This document shows, piece by piece, positions 33,785 to 43,585 of a DNA stretch of 53,740 nucleotides. The translations under genes and the position numbers were made by a program. Source of the stretch: Paracoccaceae bacterium (GTDB lineage: Bacteria > Pseudomonadota > Alphaproteobacteria > Rhodobacterales > Rhodobacteraceae); the NCBI GenBank assembly GCA_024640245.1, contig JAHEFH010000003.1, forward strand, positions 1-53,740. Direction: 5' to 3'. The notes beneath the pieces were generated by a model. It made no database searches, had not been told where the DNA came from, and saw only the letters and a program-made list of their open reading frames with translations. Numbering within the stretch: position 1 is the first letter of the stretch; each line of letters begins with the position of its first letter.

Positions 33785-36487
33785 ATGAACGACGAAATCC
33801 TTTTTCTGTTTGTGCTGTTGCCGATAGCGGCCTTCATACTGGCCGTCGTGGCGCTGATCCGGATTGGGTTACAAAACAAGAGAATTGCCCATCTCGAGCG
33901 GCAACTGGCAATACTTCTCCTTCGATCCGATCAGGAAAAAGAGGCTCCGCCCGAACCGGCGAAGGAACCCGAAGGCAAAGCCAAACCGAAGCCGGCCGCC
34001 GTTGCCGCCGCCGCGGCGGCCCGCGAACCGGCGAAAAAATCCGCTCCGGCAAAGCCTCCGCAAAAGGAACAGTTCGGGAAACCTTCCCCGCCACCCGCGC
34101 CGCCACCGCCGCCTGCTCCGAGTTTCGTCGACCGCGCGATGGACAATATCATCGCCAACTGGGTGATCTGGCTGGCAGCACTTTCGTTGGGGTTGGGCGG
34201 CGTATTTATCGTGCAATACGGCATCGAGCGCGGATACCTCGGGCCGGTGGCGCGCGTAGTCGCCGCGCTCTGCTTCGGCACGATACTGATCGCGGTCGCC
34301 GAATACGTCCGGCGCAAGAACCCCGATCAGGCGGTCAATTATTTCTCCGCCCATGTGGCCCTCGCGGCGGGCGGAATAGCCTCGCTGTTTGCGGGCGTCG
34401 TGGCGGCGCATGTGCTTTATGGCCTGACGAACGCCCTCGTCGGTTTTGCCTCCATGGCGCTGGTGTCGTGGCTTGCACTGGCAGGAGGCCTGATCTACGG
34501 GCCGGTTCTGGCCGTGATAGGCCTGCTGGGGGCTTATATCTCGCCATTTCTGGTGGCCAGCGAAGGTCCCTCGCCGCTGATGTATCTGTATTTCCTGATG
34601 GTCCTGATGGCCTCGCTGGCGGTCGAGCGCTGGCAGCGCTGGATCTGGCTGTCGACGCTCTCCGTTGCGGGTGCATTGATCTGGGGCGTGCTGCTGCACT
34701 GGTCGATCCCGAACCAACCCTACCTGGCCGCCTATTTCCTTGGCGTCATCCTGACAGCGGTGAGCATTCCGGCCTTCGGGATACCGCCGCGATCCCGCGA
34801 AAACGGATGGGTCACGCCAGCGAGCTTCGCTAGAATCTCGTTCTATTATCCGACCGTTCTGACCGTGGTCACCGCGTTGGTCGCGACCGTTCTGCTGGTT
34901 CTATCCTCGCCCGACAGCCTGGTGTTCTGGCAATCTTCCCTGCTCGCTCTGCTGGCAATTCTTGCGGCGGCCGTCTTCCTGTTTGCAAAGGCGCAGAACC
35001 TCGACCAGATCGCGGCCATCTCAGGCCTCGGCATGATCGGCGTAGTCACGGGTGTCGCCCTGCTTCCGGGAAGCGAGGGCGCCTGGCTCTACGGTGCCGA
35101 ATACGATCAGGTGATCCGGCGCTATTTCCCCTTCGCGGCGCTGTCCTTGTTGGGGCTGACGCTGATCTTCGCGCTGGGTAGCCTCTGGCGCAGCACGCGC
35201 AGCGTGCGGCCGTTTTACTGGAACGCGCTGACTGCCCTGCTTCCCCTGCTCGCACTGGTCGTACTGTGGAACAAGTGGCACCGCACCGATGTCCTGACCA
35301 ACGGCAACTGGCTGACACTCATTCTGCTGCTGACCGCGCTGCTGGCCGGTCTGGCGATCCTGCATCTGCGGCGCGGCGCGGAAATGTTGTCCAGTGCCGA
35401 CATCCTGAGTTGCGGCGCATTCTTCGGCCTCGGCTTTTTCGCCCTGCGCATCCTGTCGCCGGAGGAGCAGATCGTCGGGTTTGCCGCGCTCGCGGTACTC
35501 GCCTTCGTGCTTGAGGCGCGCCACGCCCTGCGCCTCGTCGGACTGGTCAGCCTTGGATATACCTCGCTCGCCTTCGGCCGCATCGTTCTCGATCCGGGCA
35601 TCAGCGGCGGCATTTATGGCGAATTCCTCGAAGGACCCGTCTATATCGCCGTCGCCACCTCGCTGTTTTACGGCGGCGCATGGTGGGCGATGCAGGTCAA
35701 ATCCCCTGCCCGTCTGGTTCAGTTCGAAACCGCAGCCGTCGCGGGCCTCGGCATCCTGATCAGCGTCCTTCTGGGCCGGGCGGCCGAGGCCGGCTACAAC
35801 CTGCCCGATCACGCGCTGCTCGGGCTCTATGTCTCGGTCTGGCTGATCCTGTCGCTGGTGCAGTTCAAGCGCGCCCAACAGACCGACGGCTTCACGCGCC
35901 TGCGCCGCATCTTCGGCTGGGGCTATTTCACCCTGTCGTCACTGGCATTTGTCCTTGGTTCCTTCATGCTCGACCCGGTTCTGGGACTGGCAGCTGAACC
36001 GGTCGCGGGTTTCTTCCCGCTCGACAGCATCGTGATAGCCTATACCATGCCCGCACTTATCCTTTTTGCCTGCCACAGGGTGAAATCCTTGCCGGCGCCC
36101 CTGCCCCGAAGCATCGGCCTGCCCATCGCAGGGGCTCTCGCCACATGGACGATCATTCTGGAAATCCGGCGTTTCTGGCATGGCAACGACATCCGCGGCC
36201 ACGACATCCTGACGCCCGAACTCTACAGCTACACAGTCGCTCTGTTGATCGCGACCGTCACGTGCATCCTGTTGGCCTTGTGGCGCAAAGACCCCGGCTT
36301 GCGAAAATGGGGTCTGTTGCTGGTCGGTGTTACCGCGCTGAAAGTCTTTCTCTGGGATATGTCCGACCTTCAAGGCCTCGGGCGCGCCACGTCTTTTATC
36401 GCCCTCGGCCTGACCCTGGCGGGGATCGCATGGCTGTTCCAGCGCTTTTCGATGGAGAAACCGGCGAAACCGAAAGCCGACGCCTAA
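33785..36487 (+). CDS. DUF2339 multi-helix membrane protein
   Basis: A 900-residue protein. An N-terminal helix (residues of about 5-27) and a short coiled segment (NKRIAHLERQLAILLLR) lead into an Ala/Pro/Lys-rich linker (about 50-115, with long Pro and Ala runs). At least twenty hydrophobic helices follow. The segment NIIANWVIWLAALSLGLGGV marks the start of the DUF2339 domain. The function of this family is unknown; the many-helix layout suggests a transporter, channel or envelope component. Its stop overlaps the convergent DUF1989 gene by 4 bases. Confidence 0.85.
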   Translation: MNDEILFLFVLLPIAAFILAVVALIRIGLQNKRIAHLERQLAILLLRSDQEKEAPPEPAKEPEGKAKPKPAAVAAAAAAREPAKKSAPAKPPQKEQFGKPSPPPAPPPPPAPSFVDRAMDNIIANWVIWLAALSLGLGGVFIVQYGIERGYLGPVARVVAALCFGTILIAVAEYVRRKNPDQAVNYFSAHVALAAGGIASLFAGVVAAHVLYGLTNALVGFASMALVSWLALAGGLIYGPVLAVIGLLGAYISPFLVASEGPSPLMYLYFLMVLMASLAVERWQRWIWLSTLSVAGALIWGVLLHWSIPNQPYLAAYFLGVILTAVSIPAFGIPPRSRENGWVTPASFARISFYYPTVLTVVTALVATVLLVLSSPDSLVFWQSSLLALLAILAAAVFLFAKAQNLDQIAAISGLGMIGVVTGVALLPGSEGAWLYGAEYDQVIRRYFPFAALSLLGLTLIFALGSLWRSTRSVRPFYWNALTALLPLLALVVLWNKWHRTDVLTNGNWLTLILLLTALLAGLAILHLRRGAEMLSSADILSCGAFFGLGFFALRILSPEEQIVGFAALAVLAFVLEARHALRLVGLVSLGYTSLAFGRIVLDPGISGGIYGEFLEGPVYIAVATSLFYGGAWWAMQVKSPARLVQFETAAVAGLGILISVLLGRAAEAGYNLPDHALLGLYVSVWLILSLVQFKRAQQTDGFTRLRRIFGWGYFTLSSLAFVLGSFMLDPVLGLAAEPVAGFFPLDSIVIAYTMPALILFACHRVKSLPAPLPRSIGLPIAGALATWTIILEIRRFWHGNDIRGHDILTPELYSYTVALLIATVTCILLALWRKDPGLRKWGLLLVGVTALKVFLWDMSDLQGLGRATSFIALGLTLAGIAWLFQRFSMEKPAKPKADA

Positions 36488-37338
36488 AGCCCGTGGCTCC
36501 GGTCATAACCGTTCGGCGCGGGTGCTTGCCACCCTGCCACCGGCGGCGCATCAAAGACCTCGATTTTCAGCGGATAGCAGGCTGCCGCGTCGCTGGAATG
36601 CTGCGCCGAGCAATCGCCGCCCGGACAGGCTGACAAATTGGCAAGCAGGTCGATCTCGGCATAGAACTCGAGATAATCGTCTGGGCGCACCGGGCTCGCC
36701 TTCATGAAATACTGATGCGTATCGCGGGTGAAGCCTGTGCACATGAACACGTTCAACACGTCATGCACCATATGCTCCGCTTCGGCCGGGGTCTGCCCCG
36801 TATGCTCCGCCAGCGCCCGCGAGAGGTTGGAATGGCAGCAACGGTGATACTGCCCGCCTGACAAAAGGTTGTTGGTATAGGGATCGCAGCGCGTGCCGAT
36901 GACATCATGGACCCCGCCCCCGAAAGCGTCGAACCCGTACCAGTCCAGCGTATCCGCCGTAATCGTAGCCATCGGGCGCATATTCGGGAAGCTGGACCAG
37001 AGCCGGTCGCCGGTTGACAGGTGCGTGCCGTGCAGCGCACGGGTCTTGCCCGAATAGAACCGCTCTGACAGGTCATTCGCGTTGTGCAAATTCAGGTCGC
37101 CGACCTGCGGGCCTTCAATGGAAACAATGCGGAAAAACTGTCCGGCATTGATGCGCACAGTGCGCGCCTCTCTCGGCGGCACGAGAACTTCCGATACCAG
37201 CGCCATTCCCTGCCGCGCCACGCGATAGGCATCCAGATCAGGCTGCGCCAGCGTGTCGACCGGATAACAGATCACAGGCGCCACGGCGCGGCGGGCGTCT
37301 GCATCGGCGGGCAGGGTAAATTCCTTGATGGTTTTCAT
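36484..37338 (-). CDS. DUF1989 (urea carboxylase-associated) family protein
   Basis: A 284-residue soluble protein. It shows the family pattern VPPREARTVRINAGQFFRIV, GPQVGDLNLHNANDLSERF, the metal-looking YHRCCHSNL, VLNVFMCTGF and the cysteine motif ACPGGDCSAQ near the C-terminus. Relatives accompany urea carboxylase or aminomethyltransferase-like systems, but neither is next door here, so the role is open. It lies 114 bases upstream of the sdh operon end on the same strand, with a terminator hairpin between. Confidence 0.85.
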   Translation of the reverse strand: MKTIKEFTLPADADARRAVAPVICYPVDTLAQPDLDAYRVARQGMALVSEVLVPPREARTVRINAGQFFRIVSIEGPQVGDLNLHNANDLSERFYSGKTRALHGTHLSTGDRLWSSFPNMRPMATITADTLDWYGFDAFGGGVHDVIGTRCDPYTNNLLSGGQYHRCCHSNLSRALAEHTGQTPAEAEHMVHDVLNVFMCTGFTRDTHQYFMKASPVRPDDYLEFYAEIDLLANLSACPGGDCSAQHSSDAAACYPLKIEVFDAPPVAGWQAPAPNGYDRSHGL

Positions 37339-37395
37339 GGGACGGACCTCTCAACGGGTAATACCCCAAAGCTATTCTATTCGCGGATTACAAGA

Positions 37396-37416
37396 AAGGG
37401 GCCACGCGGGCCCCTT
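37396..37416 (-). terminator. Terminator-like hairpin after the sdh operon
   Basis: A perfect 8-bp stem, AAGGGGCC (37396-37403) / GGCCCCTT (37409-37416), has a 5-base loop 37 bases past the sdhB stop. On the minus strand the tail reads TCTTGTAAT, only weakly T-rich. Confidence 0.65.
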
Positions 37417-37452
37417 CATAGTTCCAAAAAATACTCAAAGACCAAGCCGCGT

Positions 37453-38232
37453 CTAAAGCGTCCGCTCGACCATCATCTTCTTGATCTCGGCAATCGCCTT
37501 GGCGGGGTTCAGTTCCTTCGGGCAGGTCTTGGCGCAGTTCATGATCGTATGGCAGCGATACAGCTTGAACGGATCCTGCAATCCGTCCAACCGCTCTCCG
37601 GTGGCCTCATCGCGGCTGTCGATCAGCCAGCGGTAGGCATGCAGCAGCGCGGCAGGTCCCAGATAACGATCGCCGTTCCACCAGTAGCTTGGGCAAGACG
37701 TCGAACAACAGGCGCACATGACGCATTCGTACAGCCCGTCCAGCTTGGCCCGGTCCTCGATCGACTGCCGCCATTCCTTTTCCGGCGTGTTGGTCTTGGT
37801 TTCCAGCCATGGCATGATGGAGGCATGCTGGGCATAGAAATGCGTCAGGTCGGGGATCAGGTCTTTGATCACCGGCATATGCGGCAGCGGATAGATTTTC
37901 ACATCGCCTTTGACCTCGTCGAGCCCGTAAATACAGGCCAGCGTGTTGATCCCGTCGATGTTCATGGCGCAGGATCCGCAGATGCCTTCACGGCAGGACC
38001 GGCGGAAGGTCAGTGTCGGGTCGATCTCGTTCTTGATCTTGATCAGCGCGTCGAGGATCATCGGCCCGCAGGTATCCATGTCGACGTGATAGGTGTCGAC
38101 CCGCGGGTTGTCGCCACTGTCGGGATCATAACGGTAAATCTTGAAGGACCGGACATTCGTCGCCCCTTGCGGCTTGGGCCAGGTCTTGCCCACCGTCATG
38201 CGGGAGTTTTTCGGAAGTGTCAGTTCAACCAT
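37453..38232 (-). CDS. sdhB: Succinate dehydrogenase iron-sulfur subunit
   Basis: A 259-residue subunit that carries electrons from FAD to quinone in complex II. The 2Fe-2S ligands are in [17 protein letters not shown] with a later cysteine in LACIYG. The 4Fe-4S and 3Fe-4S ligands are in [18 protein letters not shown] and [18 protein letters not shown]. The ATG at 38232 ([10 protein letters not shown]) gives the normal start; the frame is open further upstream through the lipoprotein gene region. It is the last gene of sdhC-sdhD-sdhA-lipoprotein-sdhB. Confidence 0.97.
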   Translation of the reverse strand: MVELTLPKNSRMTVGKTWPKPQGATNVRSFKIYRYDPDSGDNPRVDTYHVDMDTCGPMILDALIKIKNEIDPTLTFRRSCREGICGSCAMNIDGINTLACIYGLDEVKGDVKIYPLPHMPVIKDLIPDLTHFYAQHASIMPWLETKTNTPEKEWRQSIEDRAKLDGLYECVMCACCSTSCPSYWWNGDRYLGPAALLHAYRWLIDSRDEATGERLDGLQDPFKLYRCHTIMNCAKTCPKELNPAKAIAEIKKMMVERTL

Positions 38233-38242
38233 ATTATTTCCT

Positions 38243-38542
38243 TTATGCGCCTTTGGGATACAAAGGTTCGGTCGGGGCCATGCCGGATTTTCGCACGACG
38301 CAATCGTAATAGGTTTGCTCCGGGTTGGTCGCCGCGGCCAGATCGACGTCGACGCCCAGCGAGACACCGGTGCGCGGCTTGCCACCGCCCAGCACGATCC
38401 CGACGCCGACTTCCGTCTCGACAGGCCTCAACACCCGCGCCCGGCATTCAGCCATCGCCTGTTCCACGGAAATCCGTGGCGCTGGCGCACAGGCCGACAG
38501 CAGAACAAGGCCCAGAACAGATGTGAAAATCGCTTTAAGCAC
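38243..38542 (-). CDS. Small lipoprotein inserted in the sdh operon
   Basis: A 99-residue predicted lipoprotein with lipobox LLSAC (C18). The mature part has two more cysteines (MAECRARV and YDCVVRKSG) that could form a disulfide. It also has a glycine-rich central segment ([20 protein letters not shown]) that reads like two beta strands. It sits between sdhA (2 bases after its stop) and sdhB (10 bases before its start), so it must be made with complex II. I do not know the function. I recall a small ORF at this place in other roseobacters. Confidence 0.75.
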   Translation of the reverse strand: MLKAIFTSVLGLVLLSACAPAPRISVEQAMAECRARVLRPVETEVGVGIVLGGGKPRTGVSLGVDVDLAAATNPEQTYYDCVVRKSGMAPTEPLYPKGA

Positions 38543-38544
38543 GC

Positions 38545-40365
38545 CTAGTAAACCCTTTCTTTCGGGGCAATTTTTTTCAGGTCGATACCGCCGTCCTCGT
38601 GTTTGGTCAGCGGCTCCAGATGCACGTCGCGATAGGACAGCTTGACCTTTTCGTCCTTGACCCGCGCCAGGGTATGCTTGCGCCAGTTCTTGTCGTCGCG
38701 GTCGGGATAATCCTCGTGCGCATGCGCGCCCCGGCTTTCCTTGCGCGCCTCGGCGCTGACGATCGTGGCCATCGCGTTCGGCATCAGGTTGGTCAGTTCC
38801 AGCGTCTCCATCAGGTCGCTGTTCCAGATCAGGGACCGGTCGATCACCTTCACGTCGGCGATCTTCTTGGCGATGTCGGTCATTTCCTTTACGCCTTCCT
38901 GCAGCGTCTTGTCGGTGCGGAAAACGGCGGCATCACGCTGCATGGTCTTTTGCATTTCGAGGCGCAGGTCGGCGGTCGATATCGAGCCGTTGGCATGGCG
39001 CAGCCCGTCGAAACGCGCAATCGCCTGATCCACCGATTTCTGGTTCAGCGGAGCGTTTGGCGTCTTCGGATCGATGATCTCGCCGGCGCGAATGGCGGCC
39101 GCGCGTCCGAACACGACAAGGTCGATCAGGCTGTTGGAACCCAGACGGTTCGCACCGTGTACCGAAGCGCATCCGGCTTCGCCAACGGCCATCAGGCCGG
39201 GCAGAATGCGGTTGTGGTCCTTGGCGGTCGGGTCCAGAACCTCGCCCCAGTAATTTGTCGGGATGCCACCCATGTTGTAGTGGACGGTCGGAATAACCGG
39301 GACCGGCTCCTTGGTCAGGTCGACACCCGCGAAAATCCTCGCGCTTTCCGAAATGCCGGGCAGCCGCAACGCCAGCGTTTCGGGCGGCAGGTGGTTCAGG
39401 TGCAGGTGAATGTGGTCCTTCTCGGGTCCGATACCGCGGCCCTCGCGGATTTCGATGGTCATGCAGCGCGACACCACATCGCGCGAAGCCAGATCCTTGT
39501 AGGTCGGGGCATAGCGCTCCATAAAGCGCTCGCCTTCTGAATTGGTGAGGTAACCGCCCTCGCCCCGCGCGCCTTCGGTGATCAGGCAGCCGGACCCGTA
39601 GATGCCGGTCGGGTGGAACTGCACGAACTCCATATCTTGCAACGGAAGGCCCTGACGCGCCACCATGCCGCCGCCGTCACCTGTGCAGGTATGGGCAGAA
39701 GTGGCGCTGAAGAACGCGCGGCCATAGCCGCCGGTGGCCAGAACAACCATCTTGGCGTTGAACCGGTGCAGCGTGCCGTCATCCAGTTTCCACGCCATGA
39801 CGCCCTGACAGCGCCCGTCCTCGGACATGATCAGGTCGGTCGCGAAATATTCGATGTAGAATTCGGCGTTATTCTTAAGCGACTGGCCATAGAGCGTGTG
39901 CAGGATGGCGTGGCCGGTGCGGTCGGCGGCGGCGCAGGTGCGCTGCACCGGCGGGCCTTCGCCGTATTGAGTAGTGTGTCCGCCGAACGGACGCTGATAG
40001 ATCTTGCCATCCTCGGTCCGCGAAAACGGCACGCCGTAATGGTCCAGCTCGTAAACGGCCTTGGGCGCCTCGCGCACGAGGTATTCCATCGCGTCAGTAT
40101 CGCCCAGCCAGTCGGAACCCTTGACCGTATCGTAAAGGTGCCACTGCCAGTGGTCGTTGATCTCGGTACCCACGTCCATGTTGCCAAGGCTGGCGGCAAT
40201 GCCGCCCTGCGCGGCAACGGTGTGGGAACGTGTCGGGAAAACCTTGGTGACGCAGGCGGTCTTAAGCCCCTGCTCCGCCATTCCCAGTGTTGCCCGCAGA
40301 CCGGCGCCGCCGGCACCGACGACGACGACGTCATAGGTATGGTCGATAAATTCGTAAGATGACAT
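38545..40365 (-). CDS. sdhA: Succinate dehydrogenase flavoprotein subunit
   Basis: A 606-residue FAD subunit that oxidises succinate to fumarate. The dinucleotide motif is [20 protein letters not shown]. Covalent FAD attaches at the histidine of [11 protein letters not shown]. Catalytic elements include [29 protein letters not shown] and [15 protein letters not shown]. Length and motifs are normal for a complex II type C enzyme. It starts 12 bases after sdhD. Confidence 0.97.
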   Translation of the reverse strand: MSSYEFIDHTYDVVVVGAGGAGLRATLGMAEQGLKTACVTKVFPTRSHTVAAQGGIAASLGNMDVGTEINDHWQWHLYDTVKGSDWLGDTDAMEYLVREAPKAVYELDHYGVPFSRTEDGKIYQRPFGGHTTQYGEGPPVQRTCAAADRTGHAILHTLYGQSLKNNAEFYIEYFATDLIMSEDGRCQGVMAWKLDDGTLHRFNAKMVVLATGGYGRAFFSATSAHTCTGDGGGMVARQGLPLQDMEFVQFHPTGIYGSGCLITEGARGEGGYLTNSEGERFMERYAPTYKDLASRDVVSRCMTIEIREGRGIGPEKDHIHLHLNHLPPETLALRLPGISESARIFAGVDLTKEPVPVIPTVHYNMGGIPTNYWGEVLDPTAKDHNRILPGLMAVGEAGCASVHGANRLGSNSLIDLVVFGRAAAIRAGEIIDPKTPNAPLNQKSVDQAIARFDGLRHANGSISTADLRLEMQKTMQRDAAVFRTDKTLQEGVKEMTDIAKKIADVKVIDRSLIWNSDLMETLELTNLMPNAMATIVSAEARKESRGAHAHEDYPDRDDKNWRKHTLARVKDEKVKLSYRDVHLEPLTKHEDGGIDLKKIAPKERVY

Positions 40366-40377
40366 GTAAGTCTCCGT

Positions 40378-40758
40378 TCAGCCGCTGAACGCGATTTTTG
40401 CGACAGCGAAAATTCCCGCCAGACCAAAAGCCCAGCATCCGAGTTTGGTGACGATCAACAGGGTCAGCAGCGCGCCTTTACCGTGGACGTAATCTTCGAT
40501 CACCACCTGCAGGCCTTCTTCAAGGTGTTTGAAAGTCACCAGCAGAAACAGGATAACCAGGATCGCCTTCAGCGGATTCTGGAAGGTGGCGACGACCGTC
40601 TCATAGCTCTCGCCGATCAGCGGCGCAACGATGCACAGAAACGCAAGTGTCAGCGGGATCATCGCGACGGCCTTCAACCGTTCGCCGAACCAATGCTCCG
40701 CGCCCTGTTTGGCGCTGCCCAGTCCGATGACGCGGCCCATATCGGTTTTATAGCTCAT
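40378..40758 (-). CDS. sdhD: Succinate dehydrogenase membrane anchor subunit D
   Basis: A 126-residue protein with three transmembrane helices. After SAKQGAEHWFGERLKAVAMI the first helix begins. The probable heme-ligand histidine is in VTFKHLEEGLQVVIEDYVHG. With sdhC it anchors complex II and forms the quinone site. It lies between sdhC (11-base gap) and sdhA (12-base gap). Confidence 0.93.
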   Translation of the reverse strand: MSYKTDMGRVIGLGSAKQGAEHWFGERLKAVAMIPLTLAFLCIVAPLIGESYETVVATFQNPLKAILVILFLLVTFKHLEEGLQVVIEDYVHGKGALLTLLIVTKLGCWAFGLAGIFAVAKIAFSG

Positions 40759-40769
40759 TGCCGGTCTCC

Positions 40770-41153
40770 CTAAATGATCACGAGGGTCAGTAACGTCAGG
40801 ATGAAACTGCCGCCGATCATCACGTAACCCATCATATCCGCAGTCTTAAGCTCGAACCCGTACCCCATGTCCCAGATCAGGTGCCGCACTCCGCCCAGAG
40901 CGTGGTACCAAAGCGCCCACAGCGAGGCGACCATGATCAAAACACCAAGCCATGATGTCAGCAATCCATCCACGAAAGCGAAATAGCCCGGACCAGTTGC
41001 GGCGGCAAGCAGCCACCAAATAATCAACAGAAACCCGAGCGTCAGGCCGACACCGGTAATGCGAACGAAGATGGAAGTGATGGAACTCATTTGCGGACGA
41101 TAAATCGTCAAATGCGGCGACAGCGGGCGGTTTCCCCTTTTCATATCGGACAT
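40770..41153 (-). CDS. sdhC: Succinate dehydrogenase cytochrome b556 subunit C
   Basis: A 127-residue membrane anchor with three helices. It has the family start RPLSPHLTIYRPQMSSITSI, where H and S/R residues line the quinone site. The heme-ligand histidine lies in WYHALGGVRHLIWDMGYG. It is the first gene of the sdh operon, with GGGAGACA before the ATG. The leader contains two TTAAACC direct repeats 38-56 bases upstream. Confidence 0.95.
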   Translation of the reverse strand: MSDMKRGNRPLSPHLTIYRPQMSSITSIFVRITGVGLTLGFLLIIWWLLAAATGPGYFAFVDGLLTSWLGVLIMVASLWALWYHALGGVRHLIWDMGYGFELKTADMMGYVMIGGSFILTLLTLVII

Positions 41154-41190
41154 TTGTCTCCCTCGCGGTCAGCTTATTGCTGAGTCTCTG

Positions 41191-41209
41191 TTAAACCATT
41201 TTTTAAACC
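41191..41209. promoter_or_regulatory. TTAAACC direct repeats before sdhC
   Basis: TTAAACC occurs at 41191-41197 and 41203-41209, 12 bases apart. The core resembles a CtrA site (TTAA-N7-TTAA) but the spacing is 8. It lies in the sdh leader or promoter region. I saw nothing else in the rest of the 209-base gap (41154-41362). Confidence 0.3.
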
Positions 41210-41362
41210 TCCGCTACGCGAACTGTGTCGCATCGGAGGGAAATTAAAGGTAGCCAAGGCGCTCCGCATCCGCAACGCCGCATCCCCTCTGCTTACCCAG
41301 TGGTTTGGCAAACGGCAAGCGCATACAATCGCATACTTTCGATTTCTTGCAGGCCGGGACCC

Positions 41363-41566
41363 TTACAACTGTCCCAGTTTCATACTTGGATCATAGTCGG
41401 CCTCGACTTCCTTGGTCACCGCCTGCCCGCAGACAACGCCGCCAACGGCTGCGTCGAAAGTCATCACCGGATCGCCATACAGCTCCCAGCCTTTTGACAG
41501 GGCTTCGGTAACCTTATGGCAAAAAGCCGAAGAATCTTCGGCGGTTAGCAAACGATAGGCCTTCAT
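41363..41566 (-). CDS. DUF1737 domain protein
   Basis: A 67-residue protein that begins MKAYRLLTAEDSSAFCHKVT and contains ALSKGWELYGDPVMTFD, the whole of a DUF1737 domain. The family has no known function; it resembles small regulatory or binding modules found fused to other domains. Here it is the last of three overlapping genes (CoA lyase, NnrU, DUF1737), overlapping nnrU by 4 bases, so it is translated with them. Confidence 0.85.
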   Translation of the reverse strand: MKAYRLLTAEDSSAFCHKVTEALSKGWELYGDPVMTFDAAVGGVVCGQAVTKEVEADYDPSMKLGQL

Positions 41567-42135
41567 CCGTAGGTTCCCAGAAAGGGGTTATAACCCAGCG
41601 CAATATGAATTCCGGCAATGACCGCATAGACCACGACGCTGATCACCATCAGGCGAATATCGCCCTTGGCCGGCCCCGGCTCCGGTCGTTCCCACTCGCC
41701 CTCGGCATAATTTATCATGGTCATCTCGACCACCGCCCAGACGGCCATTGCGCCGAACAGGACGACCGACGCATAGTCGCCGTTGACCAGCAGATGGGCC
41801 ACCGACCAGACGATCACGCCGGTCAGCATGGGATGGCGCAGCCAGCTGCGCATGCGTCCCTTGGAGGAACCCGCGCCCAGCAGGACGACAGCGACAAGCA
41901 TCAGCAGGTTGTTCAGATGGCCGGCCCCCGCCATCGGCGTGTAGACGGGCGAAAACTCCGCGCCGCGATAGCCCACCACCATCAGAACCAGCGACAGAAC
42001 CAGCAACACGGCCACGACGCCCTTTGCCGGACCTTCGCCCAGACGTTCAGTCAGCGCCGCGCGTCCCGCGGGCAAGACCCGCTTGAAAAGATGCGCCGCG
42101 CACCAGAGCGCGATACCCAGATATAGTAGCGTCAT
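41563..42135 (-). CDS. NnrU family membrane protein
   Basis: A 190-residue integral membrane protein with about six helices. It carries the NnrU signature LRHPMLTGVIVWSVAHLLVN, in which two histidines lie in adjacent helices. NnrU was named for denitrification loci, but many homologues, as here, have no denitrification genes nearby. It overlaps the CoA lyase gene and the DUF1737 gene by 4 bases each, forming a tightly coupled three-gene operon. Function unknown. Confidence 0.88.
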   Translation of the reverse strand: MTLLYLGIALWCAAHLFKRVLPAGRAALTERLGEGPAKGVVAVLLVLSLVLMVVGYRGAEFSPVYTPMAGAGHLNNLLMLVAVVLLGAGSSKGRMRSWLRHPMLTGVIVWSVAHLLVNGDYASVVLFGAMAVWAVVEMTMINYAEGEWERPEPGPAKGDIRLMVISVVVYAVIAGIHIALGYNPFLGTYG

Positions 42136-43019
42136 GTCCCTGTCCTATCCTGTGTCACGGTCGCGATCATTTCGGCTTTTTCCAGCACTGCCTTCGCGAC
42201 ATTTATATGCAATTCTTCCAGCATCTCGCCCTCGAAGACGGTAATGCCGGCACCTTCCGCGCGCGCCTGTTCAAAGGCCGCGATCTTGCGCCTCGCCAGA
42301 TCAATCTCGGCCGCGGTCGGGCCGAAGGTTGCATTCGCAGCATCGATCTGGTTCGGATGGATCAGGGTCTTTCCGTCGAATCCCATCATCCGGCCCTGTT
42401 CGCATTCGCTCCTGAAGCCGTCAGAGTCGCTAAATGCGTTGTAAACCGAGTCGAGACAGGCCAGACCATACGCCCGCGCGGCCAGCAAAGTCATCCCGAT
42501 CGTGGTTGTAACAGCTTCCCTGCCCGGCGTCGCGATCCCGCCCAAGTCCTTGAGCAGGTCGTTCGACCCCAATATCAGCCCGGCCATGCGCGGGCTTGCG
42601 GCGGCAATCTCCCGCAGGTTCAACACGCCCAGCGGCGATTCCACCATGGCCAGTATCATCAGATCGGCCTCGCCAATCTGGTCCAGCGCGCAGGCGAGTG
42701 TTGCGATGTCGGCCACGGTCTCGACTTTGGGCAGGACGACCCCCTCCGCTCCCGCGCTCAGGGCAGCCTGTAAGTCATCGGCAAACCAGGGCGTTCCGAC
42801 AGCATTAACGCGAACCAGAAACAGGCGCCCACCCGCGCCGCGCGCGCCGCCGAAGCGGATCAGGTTTTCGCGGGCGTCTTCTTTCTGATGGGCACCCACG
42901 GCGTCCTCCAGATCGACGATGACACCATCGCAGGACAGGGTTTTTACCTTGTCCAGCACCCTCGGTTTCGACGCGGGCGAAAAAAGCAGGGATCTTAGAG
43001 GCCGGTTCTGTAAACGCAT
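42132..43019 (-). CDS. CitE-like CoA ester lyase / malyl-CoA thioesterase family
   Basis: A 295-residue HpcH/HpaI-type TIM barrel. Landmarks are RSLLFSPASKPRVLDKVKTL, CDGVIVDLEDAVG, the arginine in LVRVNAVGTPWF, the metal glutamate in LAMVESPLGVLN and the metal aspartate in ILGSNDLLKDLGG. MGFDGKTLIHPNQID completes the CoA end. In Rhodobacteraceae such genes encode malyl-CoA lyase, (3S)-malyl-CoA thioesterase or citramalyl-CoA-type enzymes; the shorter length favours the thioesterase-like group. The start at 43019 gives the family N-terminus; the upstream in-frame extension to 43307 looks non-coding. Confidence 0.82.
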   Translation of the reverse strand: MRLQNRPLRSLLFSPASKPRVLDKVKTLSCDGVIVDLEDAVGAHQKEDARENLIRFGGARGAGGRLFLVRVNAVGTPWFADDLQAALSAGAEGVVLPKVETVADIATLACALDQIGEADLMILAMVESPLGVLNLREIAAASPRMAGLILGSNDLLKDLGGIATPGREAVTTTIGMTLLAARAYGLACLDSVYNAFSDSDGFRSECEQGRMMGFDGKTLIHPNQIDAANATFGPTAAEIDLARRKIAAFEQARAEGAGITVFEGEMLEELHINVAKAVLEKAEMIATVTQDRTGT

Positions 43020-43223
43020 TGCATTCCCGATATATTTCGGACTTTGAACCACAGAAATCGGCGCTACGCAACGGCTTTGCTCCGGTGGAGCCGACCGCGC
43101 GAACGCTTTGTTAACCATATTTTTTACTCTGCGCGGCAGGTTTGGAACAGGGTTCGGACCCGCCGGCGACCACCCTTTTCGCAACTTGCAGCATTTCCTG
43201 CACCCTGAAGACAAGGACCCAGA

Positions 43224-43538
43224 ATGCAAAAAACCCTGTTTGCTCTTTCTCTCGGTATTGCCGGTTACCTGCTGGCGATCCACGGCGTAATGGCCCAGCA
43301 GGCCCAATGTGCAGAGCGCCAGACCATCATCGAGTCGCTACAGGTCAAATACGGCGAAACGCGCCAGAGCGTCGGCCTTGCGCAAAACAATGGTGTGGTC
43401 GAGATATTCGCTTCGTCCAGCACCGGCACTTGGACCATCCTTTTCACCTCTCCCAGCGGCAGCACATGCCTGGTCGCCTCGGGGGAAAACTACGAGAATG
43501 TCGGTGATCCGCCGGTTCCTACCGGCGAAAAAGCCTGA
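43224..43538 (+). CDS. Small exported protein of unknown function
   Basis: A 104-residue protein with a signal peptide (KTLFALSLGIAGYLLAIHGV, cleavage probably near MAQQ). The mature part has ECRQ-like start QCAERQTIIESLQVKYGETR, then a repeated beta-strand pattern (VVEIFASSSTGTWTILFTSP, SGSTCLVASGENYE). Two cysteines could form a disulfide. It sits divergent from the CoA lyase operon (204-base gap) and before mdh. A terminator-like hairpin follows. Function unknown. Confidence 0.75.
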   Translation: MQKTLFALSLGIAGYLLAIHGVMAQQAQCAERQTIIESLQVKYGETRQSVGLAQNNGVVEIFASSSTGTWTILFTSPSGSTCLVASGENYENVGDPPVPTGEKA

Positions 43539-43585
43539 ATTCAGGCGGTTCCACACCAAAGAATCGCGATGCAAGCTTGGCTAAG

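Noticed and set aside
41191-41206. CtrA box before sdhC
   Set aside because: TTAA half-sites are spaced by 8 rather than 7 bases, so a CtrA call is not supported; kept only as a direct repeat.
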